Shown here: in pieces, positions 43,012 through 52,269 of the stretch
Layout of the letters: the number at the start of each line of letters is the position of its first letter
How positions within the stretch are numbered: the stretch's first letter is position 1
NCBI RefSeq assembly: GCF_004348535.1
Contig: NZ_SMJX01000001.1
Coordinates: 26,844 to 90,843, forward strand
DNA from: Actinomadura sp. KC216
GTDB taxonomy: Bacteria > Actinomycetota > Actinomycetes > Streptosporangiales > Streptosporangiaceae
DNA length: 64,000 nucleotides
Reading direction: 5' to 3'
Made by a program: the position numbers and the translations under genes
The notes under the pieces: model-generated
Seen by the model: the letters and a program-made list of their open reading frames with translations, nothing else
Databases searched by the model: none
Told to the model about the DNA's origin: nothing

Positions 43012-46000
43012 TCAAGCCCCGACATGCAGGTAGCCGCCCCACAGTGACGGGGCGGCGGGAAAGCAATCGCGCACGGTGCGCACCGCCTGGTGGAGAGACC
43101 GTGCCGCATGTGTTGGATCGATCTGTCCATCGTCGATGCTCACGCCTTCGTAGAAGGCGCCGGCGACGTCCGCGGAGAGTCTGTCGTCGACCTCCCAAAG
43201 GGTGCCGATCACGTGTGGGTAGCCGACGAGTTGGAACGCGGTCGCCAGATGAACGGCCTCATCGACCAGGCTTGCAGCGGGATTGAGCGCCGTCGTGCAG
43301 GCTGACAGGTATGCCAGGCGAACTTGATCGAGCTGAATCGATGCGAGCCTGGCGACCGTGAACGGGGCCACCCCGTGATCATGCAGGAGGAGTTTGCTCT
43401 GCGCAGGGTCGGTCTCGTCGATGGTGCCGTGGCAAGCGAAGTGGGCAACAGGACAGCGGGACAGCTGGTCCAAGACTCGCTGTGTTGTGAGGCTGTCTTG
43501 GTCGCCACCGATAAGCGCCGTGGGCCGGCTGAACCGAGATTGGACCAGCGACGCCTCCCGCGCCGCATGGTGAAGCGGCTTGGCTCCAGGTGTGGTGGGC
43601 ATGGCCACGACCAATGCCCGGTCGACCACAGCCGAAGTGCTGTCCTTGTCTCTGGCGTAGCCGAGCGTTCGTACGGTCGGGGTGTAGGAGGAGATCACAC
43701 GATCCATGACAGCGCGTCGGCCGGAGGCTCCAGGGCGTTCACGGTGATATCCGGCAGCATGGATCGGCAGCAGACTGAGCGGACCACATGGCACCCACCA
43801 AACCCGTGGCCACTCGGTGCCGTCCGCTGGAGTGGTCCGATAGCCGAGCTCGTCGAGAACTGGGCCGGTGATGCGGTCCCACAGCCACTCGAGGATCTCG
43901 ACGATGGTGGTCTGGGCGGTCCTACGTCGAGCAGGCTGCTCGGGATCGCGCACGGCGTCGAGAGCTTGTAGCCAGGTATTGGCAAGGGCCGCCGCGTCGA
44001 TGCCAGGAAGCTTGAGCGACCTGATGCCGTCCACCGTCAAAAGGAGCGCGTCGCTGCGGTACCGGCTGACGTTGATGACAACGATCGGCCCATGTGCGGC
44101 GTGCCGGACGAGCTCAGACGGCTCGGGTGGACGCAAGAAGCTCTCAAATCCCTCAAGCGCGCGGATCTCGGTGACGGTGGCCGTGAAGGCGGCCGCGATC
44201 CGTCGCCTCCGGTCGACACCCCAATCCTGTGGCGAACCGGCGTCGCCCGTCATCAGCGGGACCGCCATGGTGTCATCCGCGTCGAGCCGGTCGCGCAGCT
44301 CGGTGAAGCGCGCGGCCAGAGTTGGATGGCGTGCCTGGAGGTCGGTGAAGTCACTACGGGTGTCGAGCGCTTGACTGAGCAGCACGCCGCGGCCCAGCTC
44401 AAGCTGCCGCAAAGCGCGGGTCGCGCGTTCTTCATCCGTACGGCGCACGCTTGTGTCGGTAAGCGTGAGCGCCGCGGCATCGGCAGCCAAACTGGCGTAC
44501 TCCCCAAGCGCGCGTTGCCGATCGCTGCGGTGGAGGTGCCGGGCAGCCGTCTCGGGCAGCAGTTGCACCGCGGCATCGAGCAACTTGGCGGCGCGGCCGG
44601 GGTCGGAATCAGCGATCAATCTGGCCGCCGCCCAGCCGGCATCGATCCGCCATGAGGCCGGTGCTGTGACGATGCTCGCCGCCTCTGACCAGGCGGCCAC
44701 TGCCTCATCCCGTTCCGCTGGGACGCCGGTACGCCCAAACCGTGAACGAAGGCGATCACCCAGTCGACTCAGATAGAGCGCGCGATCCGCGTCGTCGGCG
44801 GTGCTCTCGATCGCCTCACGGAGGAGCGCGGCGGACTCCTCAAGGTCCGTCTCGTCACCCGTCAGCCTGAAACGGGCGTCCAGTGCACGACTCAGTTCGA
44901 ACAGCACGATCGGTCGGCGGCTGTGGTCGGCCGGAATGATCGCGACCGCCTCACGCGCAGCGGCAACGGCCTCCTCACCATCTGCGGACTCCTCGAAAGC
45001 CACGAACCGAGGTCCCAGAGCCCGACTGAGGTGCAGAAGAGCGGCGGCTCGCTCGCCGAGCGCAGTCTGGACCGCCAGGCGACAAGCGGTGACGGCCTCG
45101 TCGATGTCCTCGCGCGACTCGGTGCGGACAAAGCGCTGTTGCAGAGCCGAGCCGAGGTTGAGGAGGACGTTGGCGCGCGCGGAGGAGTCAGGCGAAACAA
45201 CGTTGGCCGCCTCACGCGCGACTACGATCGCCTGGTCGAGATCCGCTGTGCCTCCGGTCGCCCCGAACCGGCTTTGCAGGGCCCGGGCGAGGTTCGCCAA
45301 CATGAGAGGCCGATCAGGGTGGTCATCGTGGGTGAGCGTGACGGCTTGTCGTCCGAGCGTGATGGCCTCGTCCAAGTCGGCCAGGTCCCCGGTGTGCTCA
45401 CTGCGCATGTGGAGGGCGCCGGCCAAGGACGAAAGCATGCCGTGCCGACGGGAATTGTCTGGTCCGCTGATCTTCAGCGTCTCACGAAGGTTGGCGATCG
45501 CATCGTTCAGGTCCGCCTCGCTGTGTGTGCGGAAAGCCCGCCTCTTCAAGGCTTCGCCGAGGATCAAGACCGCATCTGTGCGGTCGGCGTGATCGGCGGG
45601 GAGGACTCGGGCGGCAGCGCGGCACGCCGTGATGGCCTCGTTCACATCGGCCAGATCCCCCCTTCGTTCGAAGCGCGTCAGCAAAGCGCCACCGAGGAGT
45701 GAAAGCGCGGAGGCGTCATCGGGGTCGCCGGCCTCGCCCCTCTGTACTGCTTCGCGGGCGACGACGATCGCCTCCTCCAGGTCCTCGTCGTCCCCGGTCA
45801 TGCGGGCTCGTGTCAGCAGAGCTGTGCCAAGGGCCATCCGAACCATGACCGTGGTTGTGTCCACGGCGTTCAGCGTGATCGCTTCACGCCCGGTCTCGAT
45901 CGCCTCATCGAGGTCCGTCACCATTCCGTTCATGCTGAACCTCGCGGTCAGCGCGAGGCAGAGAACACTCAGCCGAAACGCCGTGTCGGTGTCGCCTACC

Positions 46001-46563
46001 TCGTCTTGCGCGGCCGCCTTGCGGGCAATGGCCACCGATTCCTCAACGTCCGTCGCCTTACCGTTGCGCAGAAACCGGAACCACAGAAGGAAACTGAGTC
46101 GTGTCAGCCGGGCGGCTCGAAACGGGTCATCTGCAGTCGTCGCGCCGGCGATGCGTCGCCAGAGCGCGATGTCGTCCGACAACCGATGCAGCTGACCCAA
46201 CCTCACAGGGTCATCCAGCCGTGCTTCGGCAATCGGCACCACCGACTCGGCGAGCACAGGAAGAACGGCCTCGGGCAGCGGTTCGACGCCCTCGACGAAG
46301 CATGGCGTGAACATCTCCACGGCCGCGTCAAGCTCGTCGTCGATGTAGGGCATGGCCCTATGCCGATACCAGAACATCCAGCCGAGCAGGTAGCACGCTT
46401 GAAGGTCGGCGTGATCGTCCTGAATAATCCGCAGAAGTCGGCGCATGTCTTTCACAGCGCCCCGCTTCAGCGCCAGCGACGCCTTTCCGGTGGTCCTAAT
46501 CCGCTCGATCCGCGCCTCGACCGCGGCAAGATCACGCTCTCGCATCGAACCCGCCTTCGCCAT
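43012..46563 (-). CDS. TPR-repeat CHAT-domain (caspase-like) protease
   Basis: 1183 aa. The N-terminal 700+ residues are about a dozen tandem TPR-like repeats of the type LDEAIxxxREAVxxxPxDHxxR..LxNLxxALxxRF. The C-terminal 350 are a CHAT domain with both catalytic residues of the caspase-like fold: His1045 in HFACHGTID and Cys1089 in YLSACTTAL, plus the C-terminal ATAFQLVGYPHVIGTLWEVD. TPR-CHAT proteases in bacteria are proximal effectors of defence and cell-death systems. ATG at 46563 taken; 46545 is equally possible. Third gene of a three-gene minus-strand operon with a small Cys-containing protein and a membrane protein. Confidence 0.9.
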   Translation of the reverse strand: MAKAGSMRERDLAAVEARIERIRTTGKASLALKRGAVKDMRRLLRIIQDDHADLQACYLLGWMFWYRHRAMPYIDDELDAAVEMFTPCFVEGVEPLPEAVLPVLAESVVPIAEARLDDPVRLGQLHRLSDDIALWRRIAGATTADDPFRAARLTRLSFLLWFRFLRNGKATDVEESVAIARKAAAQDEVGDTDTAFRLSVLCLALTARFSMNGMVTDLDEAIETGREAITLNAVDTTTVMVRMALGTALLTRARMTGDDEDLEEAIVVAREAVQRGEAGDPDDASALSLLGGALLTRFERRGDLADVNEAITACRAAARVLPADHADRTDAVLILGEALKRRAFRTHSEADLNDAIANLRETLKISGPDNSRRHGMLSSLAGALHMRSEHTGDLADLDEAITLGRQAVTLTHDDHPDRPLMLANLARALQSRFGATGGTADLDQAIVVAREAANVVSPDSSARANVLLNLGSALQQRFVRTESREDIDEAVTACRLAVQTALGERAAALLHLSRALGPRFVAFEESADGEEAVAAAREAVAIIPADHSRRPIVLFELSRALDARFRLTGDETDLEESAALLREAIESTADDADRALYLSRLGDRLRSRFGRTGVPAERDEAVAAWSEAASIVTAPASWRIDAGWAAARLIADSDPGRAAKLLDAAVQLLPETAARHLHRSDRQRALGEYASLAADAAALTLTDTSVRRTDEERATRALRQLELGRGVLLSQALDTRSDFTDLQARHPTLAARFTELRDRLDADDTMAVPLMTGDAGSPQDWGVDRRRRIAAAFTATVTEIRALEGFESFLRPPEPSELVRHAAHGPIVVINVSRYRSDALLLTVDGIRSLKLPGIDAAALANTWLQALDAVRDPEQPARRRTAQTTIVEILEWLWDRITGPVLDELGYRTTPADGTEWPRVWWVPCGPLSLLPIHAAGYHRERPGASGRRAVMDRVISSYTPTVRTLGYARDKDSTSAVVDRALVVAMPTTPGAKPLHHAAREASLVQSRFSRPTALIGGDQDSLTTQRVLDQLSRCPVAHFACHGTIDETDPAQSKLLLHDHGVAPFTVARLASIQLDQVRLAYLSACTTALNPAASLVDEAVHLATAFQLVGYPHVIGTLWEVDDRLSADVAGAFYEGVSIDDGQIDPTHAARSLHQAVRTVRDCFPAAPSLWGGYLHVGA

Positions 46564-46591
46564 CGCTACAGAAATATTATGTTTGCGCCGT

Positions 46592-47572
46592 TTAACGGCT
46601 CGCTGGCGGCCTGGGAGGCGGCAGGTGGGTCCACAGATGACGGGTGAGGGCGCGGCCAAGATCGCGGTCGAGGGGCTGGACTGGCGGCGCTTCGAGGGAC
46701 TGGTCCGCGGGCACTGCGGGAATGATGCCCAACCGGACTGCCAGAGTCGTGGCGTGCAGGCGGGTGGCAGCCTCCAGGAACCGGGCATAGGCATCCGTTG
46801 AGCTGCGGATACGGTGGCGGGCGGTGACCGCGATCACGATGGCGATGGGCGCCGCAGGCCACCACCAGACTGCCAGCGGCACATAGAGCACGGCCCATGC
46901 CCCCAGCGTCGCGGCACGTGAGACATCCGCGCGGGCAACGTTCAGCTCGCGGCGCACCGCGTCCGGCAGGATCAACCACAGCTGTGGCCACACCGTGGCC
47001 AGGTCCAGATGATGGTGCCGGTCCAGGCGGACGGCGACGGCATGCACGCGGTCACCGCTCCAGGTGGGCCGGGCGGGGCGTTCCACCGCGATCCGATCCC
47101 GATCACGAGCGGCCCTGTGCCGTGCGGCCGAATCCGGCCGATCGGCCGGATTCGGAGCCCTCGCCCCTTGGTACTCGGCATGCCAAGCGGCGTGCGCGGC
47201 GTCCCAGCGCCGCTGCCGGGCATCGACCCATCGCCGGACAAGGGCCTCCACGGGACGCGGCCATCGGCGCCACCCGGCGGCGAGGGACAACCGCTCGACC
47301 AGCACACCGAGAGCTTGGACGACCACGCCCACCCCGGCGGCCCCGGCCAGCACCGCGGCCAGCAGTATCACTTGCCCGCCAGCATTCGTCACGGAGGGCG
47401 ACTTGGCGTGGCGGGTGACCTCATGGGCGAGCCGTCCCACGTCCAACGCGTGGCCGTGCCCGAGAGTGACGGCCGCCGCGGCGACCGCCAGGTACAGCGC
47501 CCCGGGAAGCACCAGCAGCGACAGCCAGCGCTCGGCGAGCTTCTTGCCGAGCTCGCCCAGCAGCCCGCTCAT
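46592..47572 (-). CDS. Membrane protein of the CHAT operon
   Basis: 326 aa. An N-terminal helix pair (LLVLPGALYLAVAAAAVTLG; GGQVILLAAVLAGAAGVGVVV), a long basic soluble region, then a hydrophobic hairpin (LGAWAVLYVPLAVWWWPAAP IAIVIAV region) before the C-terminal cytoplasmic tail. No enzyme motif seen. ATG at 47572 overlaps the stop of the upstream small gene, and it ends 28 bp before the CHAT gene. Candidate membrane target or sensor of the protease; this is inference from the conserved-looking operon layout. Confidence 0.75.
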   Translation of the reverse strand: MSGLLGELGKKLAERWLSLLVLPGALYLAVAAAAVTLGHGHALDVGRLAHEVTRHAKSPSVTNAGGQVILLAAVLAGAAGVGVVVQALGVLVERLSLAAGWRRWPRPVEALVRRWVDARQRRWDAAHAAWHAEYQGARAPNPADRPDSAARHRAARDRDRIAVERPARPTWSGDRVHAVAVRLDRHHHLDLATVWPQLWLILPDAVRRELNVARADVSRAATLGAWAVLYVPLAVWWWPAAPIAIVIAVTARHRIRSSTDAYARFLEAATRLHATTLAVRLGIIPAVPADQSLEAPPVQPLDRDLGRALTRHLWTHLPPPRPPASR

Positions 47573-47979
47573 GGGTCGAGTGGTTCGCGCACTAGCGCCA
47601 CTCCACTGATCGAACAGCGCGGCGGGAACTCCGACACCTCGGCCTCATCCCGCCCCGCGCAGGCCTTCAGCGGACACCGATACACAATCTCCAGGCTCTC
47701 CACTCCGTCCGCACCCATGACGCTCCTGAAACCGCCATATCCGAATACGCCCAGCACGTCTCCTCGGGCCTGGACCGCGAGGTGCACCGCATTCAGCAAC
47801 TCGGGCACGTGCTCCCTCGAAGGCCCCTGTCGATCGGGTTTCTGCCGATCTTGGAGCGCTGCCTTCAACTGTGACAACGGCATCGTCTCGCCGGCCCCTT
47901 CATCCTCGAGGAGGGCCCGGATCTCCCCAAAATTCGCGCAGACATACGCCAGCCCGGCTTCGACCTGTGATGACTCCAT
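47569..47979 (-). CDS. Small Cys-containing protein of the CHAT operon
   Basis: 136 aa. N-terminal helical part (QVEAGLAYVCANFGEIRALL), then a compact beta-rich part ending IVYRCPLKACAGR and FPPRCSISGVALVREPL, with a C-x4-C ... C arrangement that may bind zinc. Not recognised as a named family; possibly a signal-sensing or effector-associated adaptor. ATG at 47979. First gene of the operon, with ATGA coupling to the membrane protein. Confidence 0.65.
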   Translation of the reverse strand: MESSQVEAGLAYVCANFGEIRALLEDEGAGETMPLSQLKAALQDRQKPDRQGPSREHVPELLNAVHLAVQARGDVLGVFGYGGFRSVMGADGVESLEIVYRCPLKACAGRDEAEVSEFPPRCSISGVALVREPLDP

Positions 47980-48107
47980 CCAAACCCCCGGCCGAGGTCA
48001 AACCACGTAAATACAAACCCGCTCCCGACGAGCGGGTGGGACCATAAGTAACCATATCGTCGTAAACACCAACCCGATGGTGAAATAGACATCAAGGTCT
48101 GCTCGGG

Positions 48108-48549
48108 TCAAGCCTCAGCATGAATATGGGCGGCCCAGAAATCGGGGACGGCGGGGAACCGGGCCAGCAGAATCGTGCCCGAGTGGGGGCCAGATAGAGC
48201 CGGACAGGCTGGCGTACCCACGCACCGTTGACGACGCATGAGTCGCGTCGCCGCCCCAGCGGGCCGCTCCCAATGGGCAGAAGCGTGACCGGGTGCCCGC
48301 ATCAGGGCCAACTCCTCCTCGACCACCCTGCGCACCAGCCCGACCCGAACCCAGCACCATCCGCACTCCGACGTCGAAGTCAAGGCTCCCGAACGCGTCT
48401 TCCAAGGCGATATCGAGACGCTGGACGAACTCCCCTACCTCATAGCCAGGCAACTCCAACGCGACCACTCCGCCGCGTTCTTCGAGCACCCGCGCGACGA
48501 ATGTATCGATGCGGTCCCGGCCATCGCCGGTCTCCCGGTCTTCGACCAT
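48108..48549 (-). pseudogene. Unknown protein split by one frameshift
   Basis: From ATG 48549: MVEDRETGDGRDRIDTFVAR, LEERGGVVALELPGYEVGEF, LEDAFGSLDFDVGVRMVLG; near 48350 a one-base shift leads to VGLVRRVVEEELALMRAPGH and the stop at 48108. Joined length about 145 aa. Not recognised. No good ribosome binding site. Either a broken gene or a sequence error. Confidence 0.45.
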
Positions 48550-48709
48550 GATTCATTATCAACGCGGGCGGCTGGACGGTCGACTCGTTTCCGCGTGCCG
48601 CGCCGGCGCCCAGAAGGCGGCCCTCGACCACGGCTCCTTCTCCTCAACTGCAACCCGCCATCCCCGAGCGGAGGATGGTCAATCGGGGACGCTCCCCAGG
48701 CGGCAACCC

Positions 48710-48826
48710 TCACAGCCGCGGATGCTTCTCCAGCCGGCCGCCATCGCCAGCCGGTGGCAGCCGCGGCTCGACCAGCGCCCATTCATCGTCGGCCAGGTCC
48801 GAGGGGTAACACGACGTCCGAGCCAT
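48710..48826 (-). mobile_element. IS5-family transposase fragment (5' end)
   Basis: Frame from 48826 reads MARTSCYPSDLADDEWALVE then PRLPPAGDGGRLEKHPRL and stops. This is the typical N-terminus of IS5/IS1381-type transposases (YPSDLTDxEWALIEPLLP). No remainder of the element follows; relic only. Confidence 0.7.
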
Positions 48827-49044
48827 CGCGCCACCCTGCACGAACTGGCACACGGCATCACGGAGACAAGCCGACCGGAATCAACTTCTCAAACACGCAC
48901 TGAGAACCCCGAATCTGGGCAGGCGCTGGCTGCTCGGCAGGTAGCGGGAACCTCGCGTTGCGGAAATCTCGGGCGGCTGGCCGGGCGTCATATCGTGGTT
49001 GATAGCTGTGTCGTAGCTAGCTGCATTGTTCGGAGGGCCGGGTC

Positions 49045-49773
49045 GTGTCCGAGAGGAGTCGCCATAACCGTGTCACCGCGGCGTTGAGCGCGGCATCAGC
49101 ACCACGGCCGCTGGAGCGGGGGAGCGTCGCCGGGCAGCCCCCCACCGCTCCGTCTCACACCAGGCGGATCTTCGTGGGCACGGCGGTGGCACTTCCCGTG
49201 TCTGTCGTCGTGGTGGCGGTCGGAGGAGTCATCACCTTCGGCATGGTCGATCCGCTAGTCAACTCCGACACGAAGACGATCACCTCGGCCTGGCTCTCCG
49301 CCGGAGCCATGCCCTCGCAGGTCTCGGCGCCCGAGTCGGCCCACCGTGCCTACACCAGCAAGGCGCTCGCCTACCGGCTGTCCGCAGGAAAGTCCGTGGT
49401 TTCCATCTTTACCTTGCCTCATCTGAAAAAGACCTGGGCCGAACGCTTCTTTCACACCGGTCCCAAGTACGTTTTCGACGGCGGCATTGACTTCCAGCCC
49501 GACAGGACCTGCGCCTCCGAGGCCCGTCTCACCTGGCGACTGCACGACAAAAGCGGGCGATTCCCCCTCACCCACGAGGTCGGCTTCTACAAACTCAACG
49601 TGCCCGCCGACACGATCACCTTGACCGCGCGGCTCGACGCTCTCGGCCCTTGTACCGGGGTCCTGCGCCTCATCGACCCCGAGGTGACCAACGGGTTCGT
49701 CAGTGGCCCAGGTTCAGGCGCGAGCCTATACACAGCCAAATCACCTCCCGAGGTGGAAACTAGCCATAAGTAA
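49045..49773 (+). CDS. Single-pass membrane-anchored protein, unknown
   Basis: 242 aa. Short basic cytoplasmic N-terminus, one transmembrane helix (VGTAVALPVSVVVVAVGGVI), then an extracytoplasmic domain of about 170 residues with two Cys (DRTCASEARLTWRLHDKSGR; LGPCTGVLRLI) that may form a disulfide. GTG at 49045 with GGAGGGCC upstream. Not recognised. Followed by a 535-bp stretch without a reliable gene. Confidence 0.6.
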   Translation: MSERSRHNRVTAALSAASAPRPLERGSVAGQPPTAPSHTRRIFVGTAVALPVSVVVVAVGGVITFGMVDPLVNSDTKTITSAWLSAGAMPSQVSAPESAHRAYTSKALAYRLSAGKSVVSIFTLPHLKKTWAERFFHTGPKYVFDGGIDFQPDRTCASEARLTWRLHDKSGRFPLTHEVGFYKLNVPADTITLTARLDALGPCTGVLRLIDPEVTNGFVSGPGSGASLYTAKSPPEVETSHK

Positions 49774-50308
49774 CCGCCGACAGTTAAGGGCGGAGGGGCC
49801 GGTTCCAGTGCATCGGAGGGCCCCCAAGCGTCCGAGGGGCACCGGGCGGACGGATGATCAGCCGTCGGGTTCCGCCCAGTACTTGGCGTTGAGATCGTCG
49901 TCGACTCGTTGCGGGGCCCGGGGCGCTGATGGTCACCTCGATGAGAATTCCTCCACCGTAGGCGGGTCTGCAACGCGTCCTCGGCCGGGCCCGAGTTGCG
50001 GTCTGCAGTTGTGGTGCGTCTACGGCGGCCACCACGCGGACGACAGTGAGTTCACCACCCCGCAGCAGTTGGAGCGCGCCAAGAAGTGGGGTCCACCATG
50101 CCCTGACCACCTTCCGTCAATTCACCACAACCGGGCTGAATGTAAGTAGGTATGCACTGACCGAAGGTTGGCCTGCTCGAAATGTTTCGGTCCCCACGGC
50201 CCCGCCGGGCCGGCCGGAGGTGATGTGCCGGCGGCCTTGGAGCGGGGCGAATCCGCGTTCGCCGAGGCAGCGCGGGGTGCCGTCGGGTCGGTGGACCGAG
50301 CCGCGCGG
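49774..50308. other. Intergenic stretch before the right-hand cluster
   Basis: 535 bp. The only protein-like segment is on the plus strand near 50010-50149 (LQLWCVYGGHHADDSEFTTP, then QQLERAKKWG), ending at a stop at 50149 without a believable start; probably a gene remnant. Nothing else seen. Confidence 0.3.
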
Positions 50309-50908
50309 CTATTCGGACGGTTGCCGCCGTCCTGCATCGCGGGCGCGGTGGTGCATGCGCTCGCCCCGGCGGCCGAACAGGCTGAGGAGCTCCACCGGCG
50401 CCTCGCCGGTGCTACCGAACCAGTGCGGCAGCCGGGTGTTGAACTCGGCCGCCTCGCCGGGGTCCAGCACCAGGTCATGGGTGGACAGCACCAGCCGCAG
50501 CCGCCCGGACAGCACGCACATCCACTCGTAGCCCTCGTGCGTGCACAGCTCGGGGGTGTCGCGGTGGGCCGGGACCACCATCTTGTACGTCTGCAGCGGG
50601 CCGGGCTGCCGGGTCAGCGGCAGCACGACGTTGCCGTCCACCGACCGGGGGCGCAGATGGATGCGCGGGTCGCCCATCTCGGGGACGCCGACCAGCTTGT
50701 CCAGTGGCACCTGGTACGCCTGCGCGATCGGCAGCAGCAGCTCCAGCTTGGGACGGCGCCCGCCCGACTCCAGCCGGGACAGCGTGCTCTTGGAGATGCC
50801 GGTGGCCTCAGACAGCGCCGACAGCGTCAGGCCGTGCTGCAGCCGCAACCGGCGCAGCCGGGGGCCGACCTCCGACAGGGCCCGATTGATCGCGGGTATC
50901 TGGTCCAC
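50309..50908 (-). CDS. XRE-family regulator with cupin domain (copy 1)
   Basis: 199 aa. Helix-turn-helix: VGPRLRRLRLQHGLTLSALS, ATGISKSTLSRLESGGRRP; cupin: ELCTHEGYEWMCVLSGRLRL, PGEAAEFNTRLPHWFGSTGE. Close paralogue of 51562-52170 (same length, same segments). Such XRE-cupin proteins sense a small molecule and repress or activate nearby genes. GTG at 50908 is the start best matching the paralogue; the upstream side abuts transposase debris, so the natural promoter may be lost. Confidence 0.8.
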   Translation of the reverse strand: MDQIPAINRALSEVGPRLRRLRLQHGLTLSALSEATGISKSTLSRLESGGRRPKLELLLPIAQAYQVPLDKLVGVPEMGDPRIHLRPRSVDGNVVLPLTRQPGPLQTYKMVVPAHRDTPELCTHEGYEWMCVLSGRLRLVLSTHDLVLDPGEAAEFNTRLPHWFGSTGEAPVELLSLFGRRGERMHHRARDAGRRQPSE

Positions 50909-50954
50909 TGGCTCATTACATCCACTCTTCTTGGGCTTTGACAACGACAGCGTG

Positions 50955-51520
50955 CGAAAGTTTCCCGGGTCTGTAAACGGCGAAGCGGCAGGGAGGGCAG
51001 CGGAGCTCGCGGAGGATCCGCCAGAGTGCTGGCGCGTTCGCCCGGCGGCGCAGGTGAGCGTGCTGGTCGGCGTCCTGTCTTGCCCTGTACGGGGTGATCA
51101 GCGGTTCGCCCGCGCGTGATACCCCTTGTCGGCCAGCCGGCACTGGCGGGCCGGCGGCGCGCCGTAGACCCCGGATGCGGGCCGGGAAACGCGCCCGAGA
51201 CCCGTCCGATGTCGGCGCCTGGGGTAGCGATGACCTGCGGATTCATCCTCGTGGTGCCGATGCTCTCCGGAAGCGAAAGGCCGGTCGGCGGCCAAGCGGT
51301 CGAGCGCGATCAGGGTGCCGTCCAGCACCAGGAACCCCCAGCCCGTCCCAGGCGGCCTCGCGCGGACGATGTGCGGTTTCGGGAAGCGGGGTCGCCAGCA
51401 GTTCGCCCCCGAGCCCGGCGAACGTCTCGCCCTTGCGCAGGCGGCCTGCTGAAGCCGTGGACCGGGGGAGCCTTCGTGCTGTACGCCGCGGCCTCGGCCG
51501 CGTTCCTGAGCCATCCGCGG
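50955..51520 (-). mobile_element. Decayed IS5-type (DDE) transposase
   Basis: Transposase pieces in several frames: GWGFLVLDGTLIALDRLAAD (first Asp), GEHRHHEDES, VIATPGADIGRVSGAFPG, LADKGYHARA (second Asp) and EPLITPYRARQDADQHA near the 3' end. Multiple frameshifts mean it is inactive. Terminal inverted repeats were not recognisable. Lies exactly between the two XRE-cupin paralogues. Confidence 0.75.
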
Positions 51521-51561
51521 GTCTCGGTCCTCACCACCGTTGTCCCGAACAGAACAGAAAG

Positions 51562-52170
51562 TCAGCGGGCGTTCGCGGCCCGGCGCCGGGGTTTGACCCG
51601 AACGTGGACGCGTTCTCCCTGCCGACCGAAAAGGCTGAGAATCTCAGCGGCACCCTCGCCGAGGGTGCCGAACCAGTGCGGCACCAGGGTGTCGAACTCG
51701 GCGACCTCCCCCGGCCCCAGCATCATGTCCTGCTCGCCCAGCACCAGCCGCAGCCGCCCGGACAGCACGTACATCCACTCGTAGCCCTCGTGCGTGCACA
51801 GCTCGGGCTTCGCCCGTACCGCCGGTACGACGATTTTGAACGCCTGCAGCGGCCCGGCCTGCCGGGTCAGCGGCAGCACGATCTTGTCGTGCACCCGCAG
51901 CGGCCGGGCCCGCACCCGCGGGGCGCCGACCTCGGTCGACCCGATCAACTCGTCCAGCGGCACCTGGTACGCCTGCGCGATCGGCAGCAGCAGCTCCAGG
52001 CTGGGCCGACGCTGCCCGGTCTCCAGCCGGGACAGCGCGCTCTTGGAGATTCCGGTGACCGCGGACAGCGTTGCCAGCGTCACGTTCCGCTCCGCGCGCA
52101 GCCGCTTGAGCCGCGGTCCGACCCCGTCCAGCGTCTCGGTGATCGGCGTCGACCCCTCCATGGCCCACAT
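51562..52170 (-). CDS. XRE-family regulator with cupin domain (copy 2)
   Basis: 202 aa. Helix-turn-helix VGPRLKRLRAERNVTLATLS, VTGISKSALSRLETGQRRP; cupin ELCTHEGYEWMYVLSGRLRL, PGEVAEFDTLVPHWFGTLGE. ATG at 52170 has GGAG with four-base spacing; ATG 52161 is an alternative. Divergent from the thioredoxin-reductase-like gene at 52270. The 99-bp region between them carries the shared 20-bp element on this gene's strand only 11 bp from its start, which suits autoregulation. Confidence 0.88.
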   Translation of the reverse strand: MWAMEGSTPITETLDGVGPRLKRLRAERNVTLATLSAVTGISKSALSRLETGQRRPSLELLLPIAQAYQVPLDELIGSTEVGAPRVRARPLRVHDKIVLPLTRQAGPLQAFKIVVPAVRAKPELCTHEGYEWMYVLSGRLRLVLGEQDMMLGPGEVAEFDTLVPHWFGTLGEGAAEILSLFGRQGERVHVRVKPRRRAANAR

Positions 52171-52180
52171 TCTGCTCCGC

Positions 52181-52199
52181 TGTCGCCGAACCGGCAACA
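52181..52199 (-). promoter_or_regulatory. Shared cluster element, copy C
   Basis: TGTTGCCGGTTCGGCGACA, matching copies A (53281) and B (57797) at about 16-17 of 19-20 positions, preceded by CAACGTT to give CAACGTTTGTTG with CAAC/GTTG arms. Lies in the divergent region between the XRE-cupin gene and the first thioredoxin-reductase-like gene. Confidence 0.6.
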
Positions 52200-52269
52200 A
52201 ACGTTGTCTTGGGCCTACTTCTCCGCCACCCTTCCCAGCAAGTCGTATCCCGCGCCCGAGGTGATCCCC

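Noticed and set aside
43012..47979. CHAT protease operon as part of a CRISPR type III-E (Craspase) or gasdermin system
   Set aside because: No Cas7-11, repeat array or gasdermin-like protein is adjacent; partners are unrelated.
48595..48903. Plus-strand small open frame
   Set aside because: It lies opposite the transposase fragment and upstream region, and has Pro/Arg-rich shadow composition.
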